The notes under the pieces are model-generated. The model was not told the DNA's origin. It searched no databases and worked only from the letters and a program-made list of their open reading frames with translations. Made by a program: the position numbers and the translations under genes. 64,000 bases of DNA from CAZCAC01 sp964496575 (lineage in GTDB: Bacteria > Planctomycetota > UBA1135 > GCA-002686595), in contig CAZCAC010000009.1 of NCBI GenBank assembly GCA_964496575.1, positions 1 through 64,000 on the forward strand, read 5' to 3'. Below are positions 17,140-26,946 of this stretch, one piece after another (within the stretch, counting starts at the first letter, position 1; each line of letters opens with the position of its first letter).

Positions 17140-19878
17140 TCAGTCGTCCTGAGCCTCGAGCTTCGCCAGGACGATCCGCGCCAGCCGATGGCTCGGGGTG
17201 CCCTCCTCGAAGTGCTCGAGAAGCGTACGCGCGAGAGGCTCCGCGTCCTCCAGTCGGCCTTGCACGTAGTAGAGATCGGTGAGGGCGCCGGTCGCGCTCA
17301 AGGTCAGGGGATCATCGGAGCCGTACTCCGAGAGCGCCCGGTCGTACACGTCCACGATCAGAAGCTCCGATTCCTCCAGCTCGCCGTTCATCTTGAGCAC
17401 GGTCGCCAGGTTCAACGCGATCCGCGCGGTATCGCGGTGCCCCTCCCCGAACGAGACCTCGAACCCGGCCAGCACGTCTCGATAGCACTCCTTGGCGTCC
17501 TCGAAGCGCAGCCGCTGGAAGTACACTCCGGCCAGGTTGCCGAGGATCCGGAGGGTCTCGGGGTGTTCCTCCCCGCGCACGCGGCCGGAGCTCTCGAGCG
17601 CTTCGAGGAACAGCTCCGTGGCATCTTTCAGGCGACCCGCCGCGGCGGTGAGCTGGGCCAGGCTCTCCAGGGTGCTCAGCACCGACGAGTGATCGGCTTC
17701 GAGCCGCCGGCGCCGACCTTCGAGGACGCGAGTGTAGAGATCCTCCGCCTCCCCCACGAGTCCCTTCGCCTGGTACACCGCCGCCAGGTTCCCCATGCAG
17801 GTGAGCGTGTCGAGGTGATCCGCGCCCAAGACTCGCCCCGAGATCGGGCGGACCTTCCGGTAGATCTCTTCGGCCAGGTCGAGCCGCCGCTGGGCCCAGT
17901 ACACCAGGGCAAGAGTCTGCATCGAGGCGAGCGTGCTCGGGTCCTCCTCCCCTACCGTCTCACGGAATCCCTCGACCGCCCGGGAGGCCATGCTCTCGGC
18001 TTCGTCCAGGCGACCCATCTGGTGGTACAGACTCGCCAGGTTGTTGAGCGAGGTCAGCGTCTCTCGATGATCCGGGCCGTACCGGTCCTCCTGGTAGCGC
18101 AGCACCTCGACGATGGCGCTCTCCGCTTCCTCGAAGCGCGCTTGATCGGTGTAGAGGCTACCCAGGTAGCTGAGCGCGCCTACCGTTTCCGGATCGTCTG
18201 GACCGAGGAGCGTCCGCAACTCGTCGTACGCCTGGTCGAGCAGCGGCTCGGCCTTCTCGTCGAGGCCCAGCGAGACGTAGGAGGCCCCCATGAGCCGCAT
18301 CAGCTTCGCACGGGCCAGCGGCTTCGCCTCGAGGCTCGCGGGGATAGACGCCGCGCCGCGGTCGAGTAGATCCTCGGCGGTGACGGTGTCCTGCTCCTCC
18401 ACGCGCGGGTCGGACGACTTGAACAGGTCGCCCAGGAAGTCGGCCACCGCTTCGGCTTCGGCGTAGTTGCTGTCCGCCAGATCCTTCTGTCGTTCGATCT
18501 CCTGGCGAGCGGCGGCCTGCTGCAGCGCGTAGCCGATCGAGCCGGCGACAAGGATCAAGAGCGCTGCCGCCAGCGAACCCGCCAGGGCCCGGTTGCGCAG
18601 GAACCACTTCTTGAACTCGGCCAGCGCCCCCGTTTCGTAGGCACGAACCACGCGTCCTTCGAGATACGCGCGGAGATCGCCTGCCAGGTCGAGCATGCTC
18701 GCGTAGCGCTCGGCCGGCTCACGTGCCATCGCCCTCTCGCAGATCGCCGCCAGCTCGGCGGGCACCCGGGGGTTCGCGACGTGGAGCGGTTGCGGCGGTC
18801 CGGCGAGGAGAGCCGAGAGGATCAGGTGCGAACGCGTCGAGCCGCCCGCAGGGACGTACGGCCGACGACCGGCCAGGAGGTGATAGAGAATCGCCCCCAT
18901 CGAGTAGATGTCGGAGTGGGGACCCAGTAGCTCGGGCCGGCCCTGGGCTTGCTCCGGCGGCATGTACGCCGGCGTACCGACGACGTCGCCGTCCCGAGTC
19001 ATCAGCGGTGAGTCGGGAACCTCGTTCGCCTCTTCTCGCCGGATCGTTCGCAGGGCTCGAGCGAGCTCACCGTCTTCTTCTTCTCGGTCGGGCTCGCCGT
19101 CGACCGGCTCCAGCACCTTGGCCAGCCCCCAATCCATCACGTACACCTCGCCGAAGCTGCCCACCATGATGTTGGCCGGCTTCAGGTCGCGGTGAATGAC
19201 CCCCTTCTGGTGCGCGTAGGCGAGCGCTTCGCACGCCTTCTGCAGAACTCCGACGACGCGGGTCTCCGTCCAGCCTTCTTCTCCATCGCGAACGCACGTG
19301 AAGACCTCTTCCAGATCGCGCCCCTTGACCAGCTTCATGGTGAAGAACACCCGGTCGTCCGCGTCGATCCCGAGCTCGTGCACCGGCACCACCCCGGGGT
19401 GATCCAGCTTGCCCGTCACCATCGCCTCGTCGAGAAAGCGCGAGAGGATCCTCGGGTTCGCCGAGGTCACTGATTCCTCGCCGAGCATGACCTTCATGGC
19501 CAGGTCGCGGTCCAGCTCTTCCTGCCGCACCCGGAGGATCGTGCCCATGCCTCCGCGAGCGAGCTCCTCGAGCACCTGGTAGCGAGTGGCGCTGTCGGAG
19601 TGGCGCTGCAACCTGGCCAGCAGGGCGCCGAGCCGCTCGGACAGCTCGGGTCCTCCGCCCGCCGCTGCCTCTCTCGCCGCCGCGTCCAGCACTTCCTCGG
19701 CCTGCTCGGGACTCAGCTCCTCGAACAGGAGCTTGAATCGATCCGCCAGCTCGGGTCGCTCCCGGCAGAGCGCCTCCAGATCCTCGGCGTCCTCGCGGCG
19801 CTTGCGTTCGGACCGCGCACTCGCCGTTTCATCGTGCTCCGACGGATCGGGCTGGTCGGGCGTGCTTTCGCTGCTCAT
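17140..19878 (-). CDS. Transmembrane Ser/Thr protein kinase with C-terminal TPR array
   Basis: 912 residues. An acidic N-terminus is followed by a Hanks-type kinase at about 95-430: RGGMGTILRV glycine loop, LAMKVM lysine, HRDLKPANIM catalytic loop, DWG in place of DFG, GTPAYMPPEQ activation segment. A membrane helix ALAGSLAAALLILVAGSIGYA lies at about 455-475. About eight kinesin-light-chain-like TPRs follow with repeats of the type LGPDDPETVGALSYLGSLY. Family knowledge places the TPRs outside the cytoplasm as a sensor. The ATG at 19878 is preferred over the GTG at 19887, which directly follows a stop codon. It converges with an ECF sigma gene, a frequent pairing in these bacteria. Confidence 0.93.
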   Translation of the reverse strand: MSSESTPDQPDPSEHDETASARSERKRREDAEDLEALCRERPELADRFKLLFEELSPEQAEEVLDAAAREAAAGGGPELSERLGALLARLQRHSDSATRYQVLEELARGGMGTILRVRQEELDRDLAMKVMLGEESVTSANPRILSRFLDEAMVTGKLDHPGVVPVHELGIDADDRVFFTMKLVKGRDLEEVFTCVRDGEEGWTETRVVGVLQKACEALAYAHQKGVIHRDLKPANIMVGSFGEVYVMDWGLAKVLEPVDGEPDREEEDGELARALRTIRREEANEVPDSPLMTRDGDVVGTPAYMPPEQAQGRPELLGPHSDIYSMGAILYHLLAGRRPYVPAGGSTRSHLILSALLAGPPQPLHVANPRVPAELAAICERAMAREPAERYASMLDLAGDLRAYLEGRVVRAYETGALAEFKKWFLRNRALAGSLAAALLILVAGSIGYALQQAAARQEIERQKDLADSNYAEAEAVADFLGDLFKSSDPRVEEQDTVTAEDLLDRGAASIPASLEAKPLARAKLMRLMGASYVSLGLDEKAEPLLDQAYDELRTLLGPDDPETVGALSYLGSLYTDQARFEEAESAIVEVLRYQEDRYGPDHRETLTSLNNLASLYHQMGRLDEAESMASRAVEGFRETVGEEDPSTLASMQTLALVYWAQRRLDLAEEIYRKVRPISGRVLGADHLDTLTCMGNLAAVYQAKGLVGEAEDLYTRVLEGRRRRLEADHSSVLSTLESLAQLTAAAGRLKDATELFLEALESSGRVRGEEHPETLRILGNLAGVYFQRLRFEDAKECYRDVLAGFEVSFGEGHRDTARIALNLATVLKMNGELEESELLIVDVYDRALSEYGSDDPLTLSATGALTDLYYVQGRLEDAEPLARTLLEHFEEGTPSHRLARIVLAKLEAQDD

Positions 19879-19974
19879 GGGCCCCACCGGAATCTACCAG
19901 GACGGGCGGCTTTCAACTACTGCTCCGTTCCGGGCGTACCGGCGCCTCCGCGGCACCATCCCCGATCGCCCGCC

Positions 19975-21096
19975 TCAGATCATGATGTCGGGAATCTCCA
20001 GCGCCCCTTCGTCGAAGGCCACCAGGAAGGCCCGAACCACCACCGGGTCGAACTGCGACCCGGAGCCCTTGAGGATGATCTCACGAGCGTCGTACGGCGA
20101 CATCGCCTTGCGGTACGGTCGATCGCTGGTGAGAGCGTCGTACACGTCCGCCACCGCGATCACCCTCGCTTCGGGGGGAATGTCCGCGGTCATGCGCATG
20201 ACCTTGCCCTTGCCATCGAAGCGGTCGTGGTGCGCGAGCACGATGGGGATGATTCCGTGCAGCGAAGAGCTGACCGGGGCCAGAAACTCACCGCCCTTCG
20301 ACACGTGCTCCTGCATCTCTTCGTACTCCGCCTGGCTGATGCCGGCGGCCTTGTGCAGGAGCTCGCGGCTGACGTCGAGCTTACCGATGTCGTGCAACAA
20401 GCCCGCGGTCCTGAGGTTCTCTATCTTCGGTTCCGGAAGCTTCAGGTACTTACCGATCGTCGCGGCGTAGATGGAAACCCGGTAGGAGTGGTTCTCCGTG
20501 TACTTGTCCTTGGAGATGAACTGCCGCAGGATCATCAGGACGCCCTTGTAGGTCTCCCGCAGCTCTTCCATCCTCGACGCGTTCCGCTCGTAGAGCGTTC
20601 CCATCGCGTACGCCGTGACCATCAGCATCCCGCCCCACGCGATCAGATCGCTCAGCTCGTAGGTACTGAAAGCGGACAGCGAGCCGATGCGGAGCATGTC
20701 CGGGTTCGCGCGGGCCAGGAGGACGACCAGGCAGATGCTGGCCAGTGCAGTCAAGGTGGCGTGCCGCCGTCCCAGGTAGTAGGCCGAGTAGAGCGTCGGC
20801 AGCGTGTAGAAGCCGAGCACGACCCGCTTGGACGAGACCAGGGAGTCGAGGACGAACGCGATGACCAGCATCGACAGGACCAGCCAGAGTTCCTTGTTCA
20901 CCTCGGCGAGGCGCTGCCTGAGCCTCTTCCCCCGCTCCAGGGTGTGCGGATCCACCGTGTCCAGCTCCCACGTGGCGAGGCGGGGGTCGGTGAAGCCATC
21001 CCCCCCGGCGAGCGCTTCGTCGCCATCGTGGGCGAGGAGCGAGGCGACGCTCAGCTCGGTGGTCTGATCTCGATCGGTGGTCGGGGTGTCGGGCAC
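19975..21096 (-). CDS. Membrane-anchored HD-GYP-like phosphohydrolase
   Basis: 373 residues from a GTG at 21096 with GGAGAGG just upstream. An acidic N-terminal leader is followed by about four hydrophobic segments (ELWLVLSMLVIAFVLDSLV, VVLGFYTLPTLYSAYYLG, ATLTALASICLVVLLA, LIAWGGMLMVTAYAMGTL), then a HD domain: ENHSYRVSIYAATIGKYL, LLHDIGKLDVSRELL, HHDRFDGKG, VADVYDALTSDRPYRKAM. The GYP triplet that names the family reads GKV here, so cyclic-di-GMP hydrolysis is uncertain although the HD metal ligands are present. The four-segment N-terminus resembles a MASE-type sensor. Probably acts on or senses a cyclic nucleotide at the membrane. Confidence 0.88.
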   Translation of the reverse strand: MPDTPTTDRDQTTELSVASLLAHDGDEALAGGDGFTDPRLATWELDTVDPHTLERGKRLRQRLAEVNKELWLVLSMLVIAFVLDSLVSSKRVVLGFYTLPTLYSAYYLGRRHATLTALASICLVVLLARANPDMLRIGSLSAFSTYELSDLIAWGGMLMVTAYAMGTLYERNASRMEELRETYKGVLMILRQFISKDKYTENHSYRVSIYAATIGKYLKLPEPKIENLRTAGLLHDIGKLDVSRELLHKAAGISQAEYEEMQEHVSKGGEFLAPVSSSLHGIIPIVLAHHDRFDGKGKVMRMTADIPPEARVIAVADVYDALTSDRPYRKAMSPYDAREIILKGSGSQFDPVVVRAFLVAFDEGALEIPDIMI

Positions 21097-21288
21097 GGGG
21101 CCTCTCCCTATCTGGCGCGGGTCAGGTGCGAGGACTCTCCTCGCCCCTATCGACGCGGCCTCGCCGGCGCCTTGACCTCCCGGAGGGCGAGGGGGCCGCG
21201 GGCCGCTCCAGGACGCCCCGGCCGCGCCCGCGACGGGAGCGAAAACCCCGTGATTCGGCGAGATCCGACCCTCTCGCGGGCGATCCCG

Positions 21289-24138
21289 TCAGCGGGTATA
21301 GCCCAGCTCGCGCAGCCTCTCGATCTCCTCGGGGGTGTTGACCACCGGCAGGACGTGACCGGCGCCGGCCTCCAGCCAGAGCAGGCCCCGCCCCTCGTCG
21401 GGCCAGCCCAGCTCGTCGCCGACGCGCTCCTCGATCTCTCTCCGGCGCAGGCTCGCGGGCAGGGCGAGCCCGCCACCGTCCTCGCTCCCGCCGAGTCCGA
21501 GGCCGGCGAGCGGCACCCCTTCCAGGCTCGCTTCGATCTCGAGGTCGTTCCCCCGGCACCAGAAGACCAGCTCCAGCCGGTCCTTCTCCAGCGTGGTGGC
21601 GAGGGAGAGTTGCTGGCGCATCAGGTCCATCTCGAAGTGCTGCTCATTCACCGGTGGCTTGGTGATGAAGTTCGCGTCGAAGAGGTCGTCGGTCGTGACC
21701 CGCACCTCGAGTCGCTGACCCGACTGCCCGCGCACTCGCAAGTGGAACCGTCCTCGCTGCAGATGCTCCCACCGAAAGTCGTACGACTCCGTTCGTGCCC
21801 GGGCGATCAGCTCGGGATGCTCGGCGGACACATCGTGGAGCTCCTCGGGATCCGCGGCCAGGTCGTACAGCTCCTCCTTGTGAAAGAGCGGATCGTGCAC
21901 GTACTTGAAGTGACCCAGGATCCAGGCCTTCTCCGCGGAGGAGTCGTAGGTCGGATACTCGAGGAAGAACCCCGGATCCTCCCCCTCACGCTCGGCGAGC
22001 CGATCGACACCCTCGAACTCCGGCGGCGGGGTGATGCCCAGCGCACCGAGCACGGTCGGCCCGAGGTCGATGACTCCCACCGGGTCCTCCACGACGCGCC
22101 CCTCGTCGCGCCCGGGAATGCGCACGATCAACGGCACGTGCACCTGGTCGTCGAAGAGCGTGTAGCCGTGGTGATAGTGCCCGTGGTCACCCAGTCCCTC
22201 GCCGTGGTCGGCGAAGAAGACGATGATGGTGCGTTCCCACTGTCCGCTCTCGCGAAGCGCTTCGAGCAGCTCCCCAATCGCCGCGTCCACCTCGGCGACC
22301 TCCGCGTCGTAGTAGTCGGAGATGTAGCGCTCGTCCTCCTCGCTGAGCTCCGGCGCCGGCGGCGGCCCTTCGTGCGCGAACCACCTCCGGCCGGGGCGGG
22401 GATCGAGCACTCCAAAGGGAACGGCCGAGCCCCGGTTGCGGGCGAAGCGCCCGTCGTACTCGGGGTCGGTGAACTCCTCCCGGTACTTCGCGTCCGTGTC
22501 GTAGTTCAGGTGCGGGTCCATGATGTGCCAGAAGAGCAACCACGGCGTGGTGCGGTGTGACTGGACGAAGTCGACCACCTTCGGCAGATCGGCGCGCACC
22601 GATTCCATGCTCCACGACGACCGGTAGGAGTCGAAACCCTGGTCGAGGCCGTAGCGCGGCGAGATCAGGCCGTTGGCCACGATCCCGGCGGTCTCCCAAC
22701 CCATCCTCGCGAGCACTTCGGCCAGCGCGATCGTCGTCGGATCGATCGGCTCCCACTCGTCGTGCCCGCCACGCCCCGCGCCGTGAGACGAGGGGTAGAG
22801 CGAGGTCAATGCCGTCGCGAAGGACGGCAGCGTCCACGGCGCCTGCGCACGCGCCTGCGTGAAGCGGATGCCCTGGTCCGCCAGCGCGGTCAGCTCCGGG
22901 GTCGTATTGCGCTCGTAGCCCAGCGCCGAGAGGCGATCCGCGCGCAGCGTGTCGACGCCGATCAAGAGCACGTTGAACGCGGAGGGAGGCTCCTCGCTCG
23001 GCTCGATCCTCGGAGTTGCGATCAGCACCGCGTCGAGCTCGTCCGGCTCGTCGTCGACGTCGCTCAGGCGCAGGACGAGCTCGCCCCGCCGGCCGGCGAC
23101 CGTGGAGAGATCGACACGCTGCTCGAGCCAGCCGCGCTGGTCGCGGTCGTTCTTCGGGTCGAAGTCGAGGCTCTGCAGCTCGAGCTGTTCGGCGCCTTCG
23201 CTCCGGAACAACGCGTCCAGCCGCACGCCGTCCCCATCCGCTCGCTTCGTCTCCGGCAGCGCGCCGAGGTGGAAGCGCAGGCGGGGCGCGCTCTCCAGCG
23301 GCGGCACCTCCAGCGGGAAGGCGATTTCACCCGGCGCGGCGATCAGCACGGCGTCGCGCACCTCGCCGTAGAGCTCGACCCGCAGGCGCCACGGCGTGAG
23401 CGACTCCTGCCCGTCGCGGGGGCGGTATCCCCGCACCAGGTGCTCGACGAGCTCCTGCGGGTCGATCGGACGCAGCTCGATCTCGAGGTCGTCGAAGCGG
23501 GTCACCGCCGAGTCGCTCTCGCCGCTGCGATGCAGGAGCTGGATCTCCAGTGTTTCGGTGTCCGGTCTGGTGATCAGCTCGCACTCGAAGCGATCCCAGC
23601 CGGAGGGATCGTGACGCCTGGAGACTCGCGAGGACGCCCAGCTGCGGCGCCGGCGGGCCGTCGGGTCGGTGATCTCCCGGCGATGCTCGATCACCCTCAT
23701 CACCTCGCGAGTGATCGACGAGTCGGTGAGCGGGTTCTCCTCCAGCCGTACTCGCCCGCGGACGGTGAAGCGCGCCCGACCGCTGCTGGGGAAGAGCAGC
23801 ACGGCGCGACTCTGATCCTCGGGCACGCCGGGCCCGAGGCGCAGGCTCCCGCCGGTGCGGCCGCCGTCTGCGTCGAGGCCGAAGCTCTCACTCTCCTCCC
23901 ACTCCGCCCGGCGGCCGGCGGCGCGAGCAAACCAGACTCCATCGGGACGGGAGTCGTCGAAGTCGAAGCGCCAGGTCTGTCGCTCCTCCGCCTTCACCTC
24001 CGCCACCTCCGGGGTGGTCACGACCGCGCGATCCATCACGTCGAAGAGGCGCACGCGGACGGGCGGCGGGGCGGGCACCGATTCTGTTCCGCAGGCGGCG
24101 AGGAGAATCAGGAGAAGGGCGCGACTCGAGTTGTCCAT
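21289..24138 (-). CDS. Sulfatase-superfamily lipoprotein with Thr at the nucleophile position
   Basis: 949 residues. Lipoprotein signal with lipobox LLAACG. Residues about 20-385 form beta-sandwich-like repeats with no known catalytic motif. The sulfatase/alkaline-phosphatase fold starts with VLLIGVDTLRADRL at about 386 and ends near 830, with FFADHGEGLGDHGHY and HDPLFHKEELYDL. The nucleophile segment reads APWTLPSFATAL. The C/S-x-P-x-R formylglycine motif is absent, and a Thr stands at the nucleophile place, as in phosphoethanolamine transferases and LTA-synthase-like enzymes. It may therefore act on phosphate esters or transfer head groups rather than cleave sulfates. It ends in the LRELGYTR tail seen in many relatives. 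ATG 24138 follows a GTG at 24141. Confidence 0.88.
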   Translation of the reverse strand: MDNSSRALLLILLAACGTESVPAPPPVRVRLFDVMDRAVVTTPEVAEVKAEERQTWRFDFDDSRPDGVWFARAAGRRAEWEESESFGLDADGGRTGGSLRLGPGVPEDQSRAVLLFPSSGRARFTVRGRVRLEENPLTDSSITREVMRVIEHRREITDPTARRRRSWASSRVSRRHDPSGWDRFECELITRPDTETLEIQLLHRSGESDSAVTRFDDLEIELRPIDPQELVEHLVRGYRPRDGQESLTPWRLRVELYGEVRDAVLIAAPGEIAFPLEVPPLESAPRLRFHLGALPETKRADGDGVRLDALFRSEGAEQLELQSLDFDPKNDRDQRGWLEQRVDLSTVAGRRGELVLRLSDVDDEPDELDAVLIATPRIEPSEEPPSAFNVLLIGVDTLRADRLSALGYERNTTPELTALADQGIRFTQARAQAPWTLPSFATALTSLYPSSHGAGRGGHDEWEPIDPTTIALAEVLARMGWETAGIVANGLISPRYGLDQGFDSYRSSWSMESVRADLPKVVDFVQSHRTTPWLLFWHIMDPHLNYDTDAKYREEFTDPEYDGRFARNRGSAVPFGVLDPRPGRRWFAHEGPPPAPELSEEDERYISDYYDAEVAEVDAAIGELLEALRESGQWERTIIVFFADHGEGLGDHGHYHHGYTLFDDQVHVPLIVRIPGRDEGRVVEDPVGVIDLGPTVLGALGITPPPEFEGVDRLAEREGEDPGFFLEYPTYDSSAEKAWILGHFKYVHDPLFHKEELYDLAADPEELHDVSAEHPELIARARTESYDFRWEHLQRGRFHLRVRGQSGQRLEVRVTTDDLFDANFITKPPVNEQHFEMDLMRQQLSLATTLEKDRLELVFWCRGNDLEIEASLEGVPLAGLGLGGSEDGGGLALPASLRRREIEERVGDELGWPDEGRGLLWLEAGAGHVLPVVNTPEEIERLRELGYTR

Positions 24139-24193
24139 CACGGAATTCTAACCGGTCGGTCAGGGCGAGCTCGCCGTCCGCGTAACGGTTGGA

Positions 24194-26878
24194 TCAATCG
24201 TCGTCCTCCACTTCGGCTTCGACCGCCCACTCCGGATACGGCGCCTGGCTCCCCCTCATCGCACGCCACAGGATCCGGTTCAGCAGGTCCTCCGGCGCGC
24301 GGTCGACCTGACTCCAGTCGATCCGGGCGGAAGCGAGGGCGTCGCGCCGGAGCACCGGGTCGAGCTGCGCGTCGGGCTCGGGGTTCAGCTCGTCGAGCGG
24401 AATCCGGTTCGCCACCGCGGTGAACGGAGTGAAATCCGGGACATCGGTGAAGCAGTCGAACATCGGCGTCGCCGTCGCGTCGAACCGGTTCATCGGCGGC
24501 AGACCGAGGATCTGCTCGATGGTGCGCAGCACGCTGGTCGTGTTGTACTGCGTGCTGACGACCGCACCGCGACGCGCCCAGGGGCTGGCGACGTAGGCGG
24601 TGGTGCGATAGCCGCTGACGTGATCCCACCCCGCCTGCGGATCGTCCTCGATGCCGAAGATCGCCATCTTCGGCCAGAAGCGACTGTGGCTGAGCGCCTC
24701 GACGATCCGGCCGAACGCGAGATCGTTGTCCGCGACGCACGCCGCCGGCGTCGGCGAACCGGGGTTCGTGCCGCTGGTGTGGTCGTCCGGCAGGCAGATC
24801 AGCACGAGGTTCGGGAAGACCCCTTCCCGGTCCCAGGCGGCGATCTGCTCGGTGATGTAGCGAGCGCGCCAGACGTCGGGCACCTCCATGATCCAGCCCA
24901 CGGTATCGCTCGAGGAGAAGGCGCGGATGCTCTCGATCCCCGGGCGGCAGCCGATCGTCACCTCGCCGGTGCCCTCGTTGAACTCCCGCCAGTAGTCGCT
25001 CCAGGTCGGCTCGCCCTCCCGCGACGGATCACTCCAGCCGCACTCCGGGATCATGAACTCGCCGAAGTTGTGAATCGTCCGACCGTGCGCGACGGCGCTG
25101 TCCCAGAGGAACCCGGCCGGCGAGTAGGCGAGCGCGTCCACGTCGCTCTCCAGCATTCCATCGGGATAGCTGCGCGGCCATCCGGCGAAGGAGCGCTCCA
25201 GGTAGTCGGTGCCGATGGCGCTGGTGCTCCACTGGTGGCCGTCCGCGCTGAGGATCCCGGCGCAGTAGGTGTTGTCGAGCAGCACGAACTCGCGCACCAG
25301 CCGGTGCTGGTTCGGGGTCACCTCCTCGCCGAAGATGCACAGCTCGGGATCGCCGTTGCCCTCGGCCACGTCGCCGAGGACCTGGTCGTAGGTGCGGTTC
25401 TCCTTGATCACGTAGACGACGTGCTCGATCACGCTGGGCTCGCCGATGCGCTCTGGCACCGGCCTCGGGGGCTGGCCTTCGCGCGGCGGCCGGAGGGCGA
25501 GCTCGAGCTGGGCGCGGCGGCAGTACTCGTCCACCATCTGGGAGAACGCGGGTAGCGCCTCGTCCGACGGCAGCGGCATCAGCACCACGGAGCCGTGGTA
25601 CTGGTGGGTGTTGAACTCCGCGCGGGCATCCGAATTGCGCGGCCGTCCCCGGCCGTGCCCCTTGATGTTCGCCACGCAGAGCTGCCCGCGAGCCGCATCG
25701 AAGGCGAGCCCGCCGGGGAACCACCCCGCGGGGATGTAGCCCAGGAGCTCCGAATCTCCCGGTTCGAACTCCACCACCGCGATGGCATTCTGCGTGCCGC
25801 ACGCCACGTAGAGTCGCTCCCCGTCCTCGTCGAAGGCGAGCGCGTTCGGCGTGACGCCGAAGAGGTCGGAGGGGCGGGGTTTCACCCAGATCGTCTCGAT
25901 CACCTCGTCGGACTCGACCTCGATCACGCTCAGGTTGTCGCTGGCGGCGTTCGCGCAGACGACGTGACGCTGATCGACCGAGACGGCGAGGGCGGAGGCG
26001 TGCAGGCGCACGAGGATCTCCTTCGTGGCGATGTTCTGCTCGAGATCGATCACGGTGACCGAACCCTCCGAGGCGATGTGGCGAACCGGATCGACACGCA
26101 CGGTCGTTCCCCGCCCCGCGGGCCCGGTGAGATCGTCCGCTCCCGGCCGGCGGCCTCCCCAGTTGCTGACGTAGGCCTTGTCGCCGACGACGACCACGTC
26201 GAAGGGCGCGACGCCGACGTCGAAGGTGCGCAGCACCTCGCCGCGCACCGGATCGATCTCCAGCAGTCTGTTCGAGAGATTGCCACAGACGTAGAGCCGA
26301 TCCCCACGCGCATTCCAGGCGAGCCCCGCGGGGATCTCCTCGGCGCGACGCGGCGCCTTCGCGGGGGGCAGGGCGATCGAGTGAGAGGCGCGAATCGCTC
26401 CGTCCTCTTCGACGGCGAAGACCTTGAGGCTGCCGTTGACGTTGCTGAGGAACACCTGCCGACCGTCCGGTGAGAAGACCAGGCCGGTGTAGCTCAGCTG
26501 ACCGCGTTCGTCCGGTTCGAGGAGGTTTTCCGAGGTGACCCCCGGCCGCGGCTCGGTGAGCTCTTCCGAGGGCAGGGCGACGCGCTGGCGAATCTCTCCC
26601 GAGGCGGGATCGAGGACGACCAGCTCGTGGGTCTTGCCCGAGGTGATCAGCAGCTCACCATCGGGACCGAGCGCGATCGCCTGCGGCCGCATTCCGGGAA
26701 GCGGAATGACCGCGCCGTACGGATCGACCACCTGGTTGACCGGCGTCATCAGCCGATCGGGATCATTGGCGGAGACCCCGACCGGTTCCGAGGTGCTGGG
26801 GTAGGGATCCTCCGGAACGCTGCGACAGGCGACGGCGAGAAGGGCAGAGAGGAGGAGGAGCTCGACGTGACGCTTCAT
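24194..26878 (-). CDS. Lipoprotein with YncE-like beta-propeller and phosphoesterase domain
   Basis: 894 residues from the ATG at 26878. The lipobox LLAVAC near residue 18 marks export and lipidation. Residues about 60-470 are beta-propeller blades of the YncE type (FSPDGRQVFLSNVNGSLKVF, AWNARGDRLYVCGNLSNRLL, AFDEDGERLYVACGTQNAIA). From about 490 it is a phosphoesterase-family domain related to acid phosphatase AcpA and phospholipase C (VIEHVVYVIKENRTYDQVLG, LLDNTYCAGILSADGHQWS, FGIEDDPQAGWDHVSGYRT). The last motif carries the metal-binding Asp/His. Likely hydrolyses phosphoesters at the outer surface or in the periplasm; substrate unknown. Follows the sulfatase-like gene's strand with a 55-bp gap. 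Confidence 0.88.
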   Translation of the reverse strand: MKRHVELLLLSALLAVACRSVPEDPYPSTSEPVGVSANDPDRLMTPVNQVVDPYGAVIPLPGMRPQAIALGPDGELLITSGKTHELVVLDPASGEIRQRVALPSEELTEPRPGVTSENLLEPDERGQLSYTGLVFSPDGRQVFLSNVNGSLKVFAVEEDGAIRASHSIALPPAKAPRRAEEIPAGLAWNARGDRLYVCGNLSNRLLEIDPVRGEVLRTFDVGVAPFDVVVVGDKAYVSNWGGRRPGADDLTGPAGRGTTVRVDPVRHIASEGSVTVIDLEQNIATKEILVRLHASALAVSVDQRHVVCANAASDNLSVIEVESDEVIETIWVKPRPSDLFGVTPNALAFDEDGERLYVACGTQNAIAVVEFEPGDSELLGYIPAGWFPGGLAFDAARGQLCVANIKGHGRGRPRNSDARAEFNTHQYHGSVVLMPLPSDEALPAFSQMVDEYCRRAQLELALRPPREGQPPRPVPERIGEPSVIEHVVYVIKENRTYDQVLGDVAEGNGDPELCIFGEEVTPNQHRLVREFVLLDNTYCAGILSADGHQWSTSAIGTDYLERSFAGWPRSYPDGMLESDVDALAYSPAGFLWDSAVAHGRTIHNFGEFMIPECGWSDPSREGEPTWSDYWREFNEGTGEVTIGCRPGIESIRAFSSSDTVGWIMEVPDVWRARYITEQIAAWDREGVFPNLVLICLPDDHTSGTNPGSPTPAACVADNDLAFGRIVEALSHSRFWPKMAIFGIEDDPQAGWDHVSGYRTTAYVASPWARRGAVVSTQYNTTSVLRTIEQILGLPPMNRFDATATPMFDCFTDVPDFTPFTAVANRIPLDELNPEPDAQLDPVLRRDALASARIDWSQVDRAPEDLLNRILWRAMRGSQAPYPEWAVEAEVEDDD

Positions 26879-26882
26879 GGTC

Positions 26883-26946
26883 GGGACGATACGGGAACGA
26901 GCGGATCGACGCACCCTTCGAGTGAGTCGATGCTCGTTCGCGTCCC
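26883..26946 (-). terminator. Nested hairpin after the secreted module-protein gene
   Basis: GAACGAGC (26895-26902) pairs with GCTCGTTC (26932-26939). Inside it ATCGAC (26905-26910) pairs with GTCGAT (26926-26931). Outside it GGGACG (26883-26888) pairs with CGTCCC (26941-26946). It lies directly past the stop of the minus-strand gene at 26947 and before the next start at 26878. No T-run. Confidence 0.5.

Noticed and set aside
24164..24175. Palindrome GGCGAGCTCGCC between the phosphoesterase and sulfatase-like genes
   Set aside because: Too short and without a loop or T-run. Such palindromes are expected often in GC-rich DNA.
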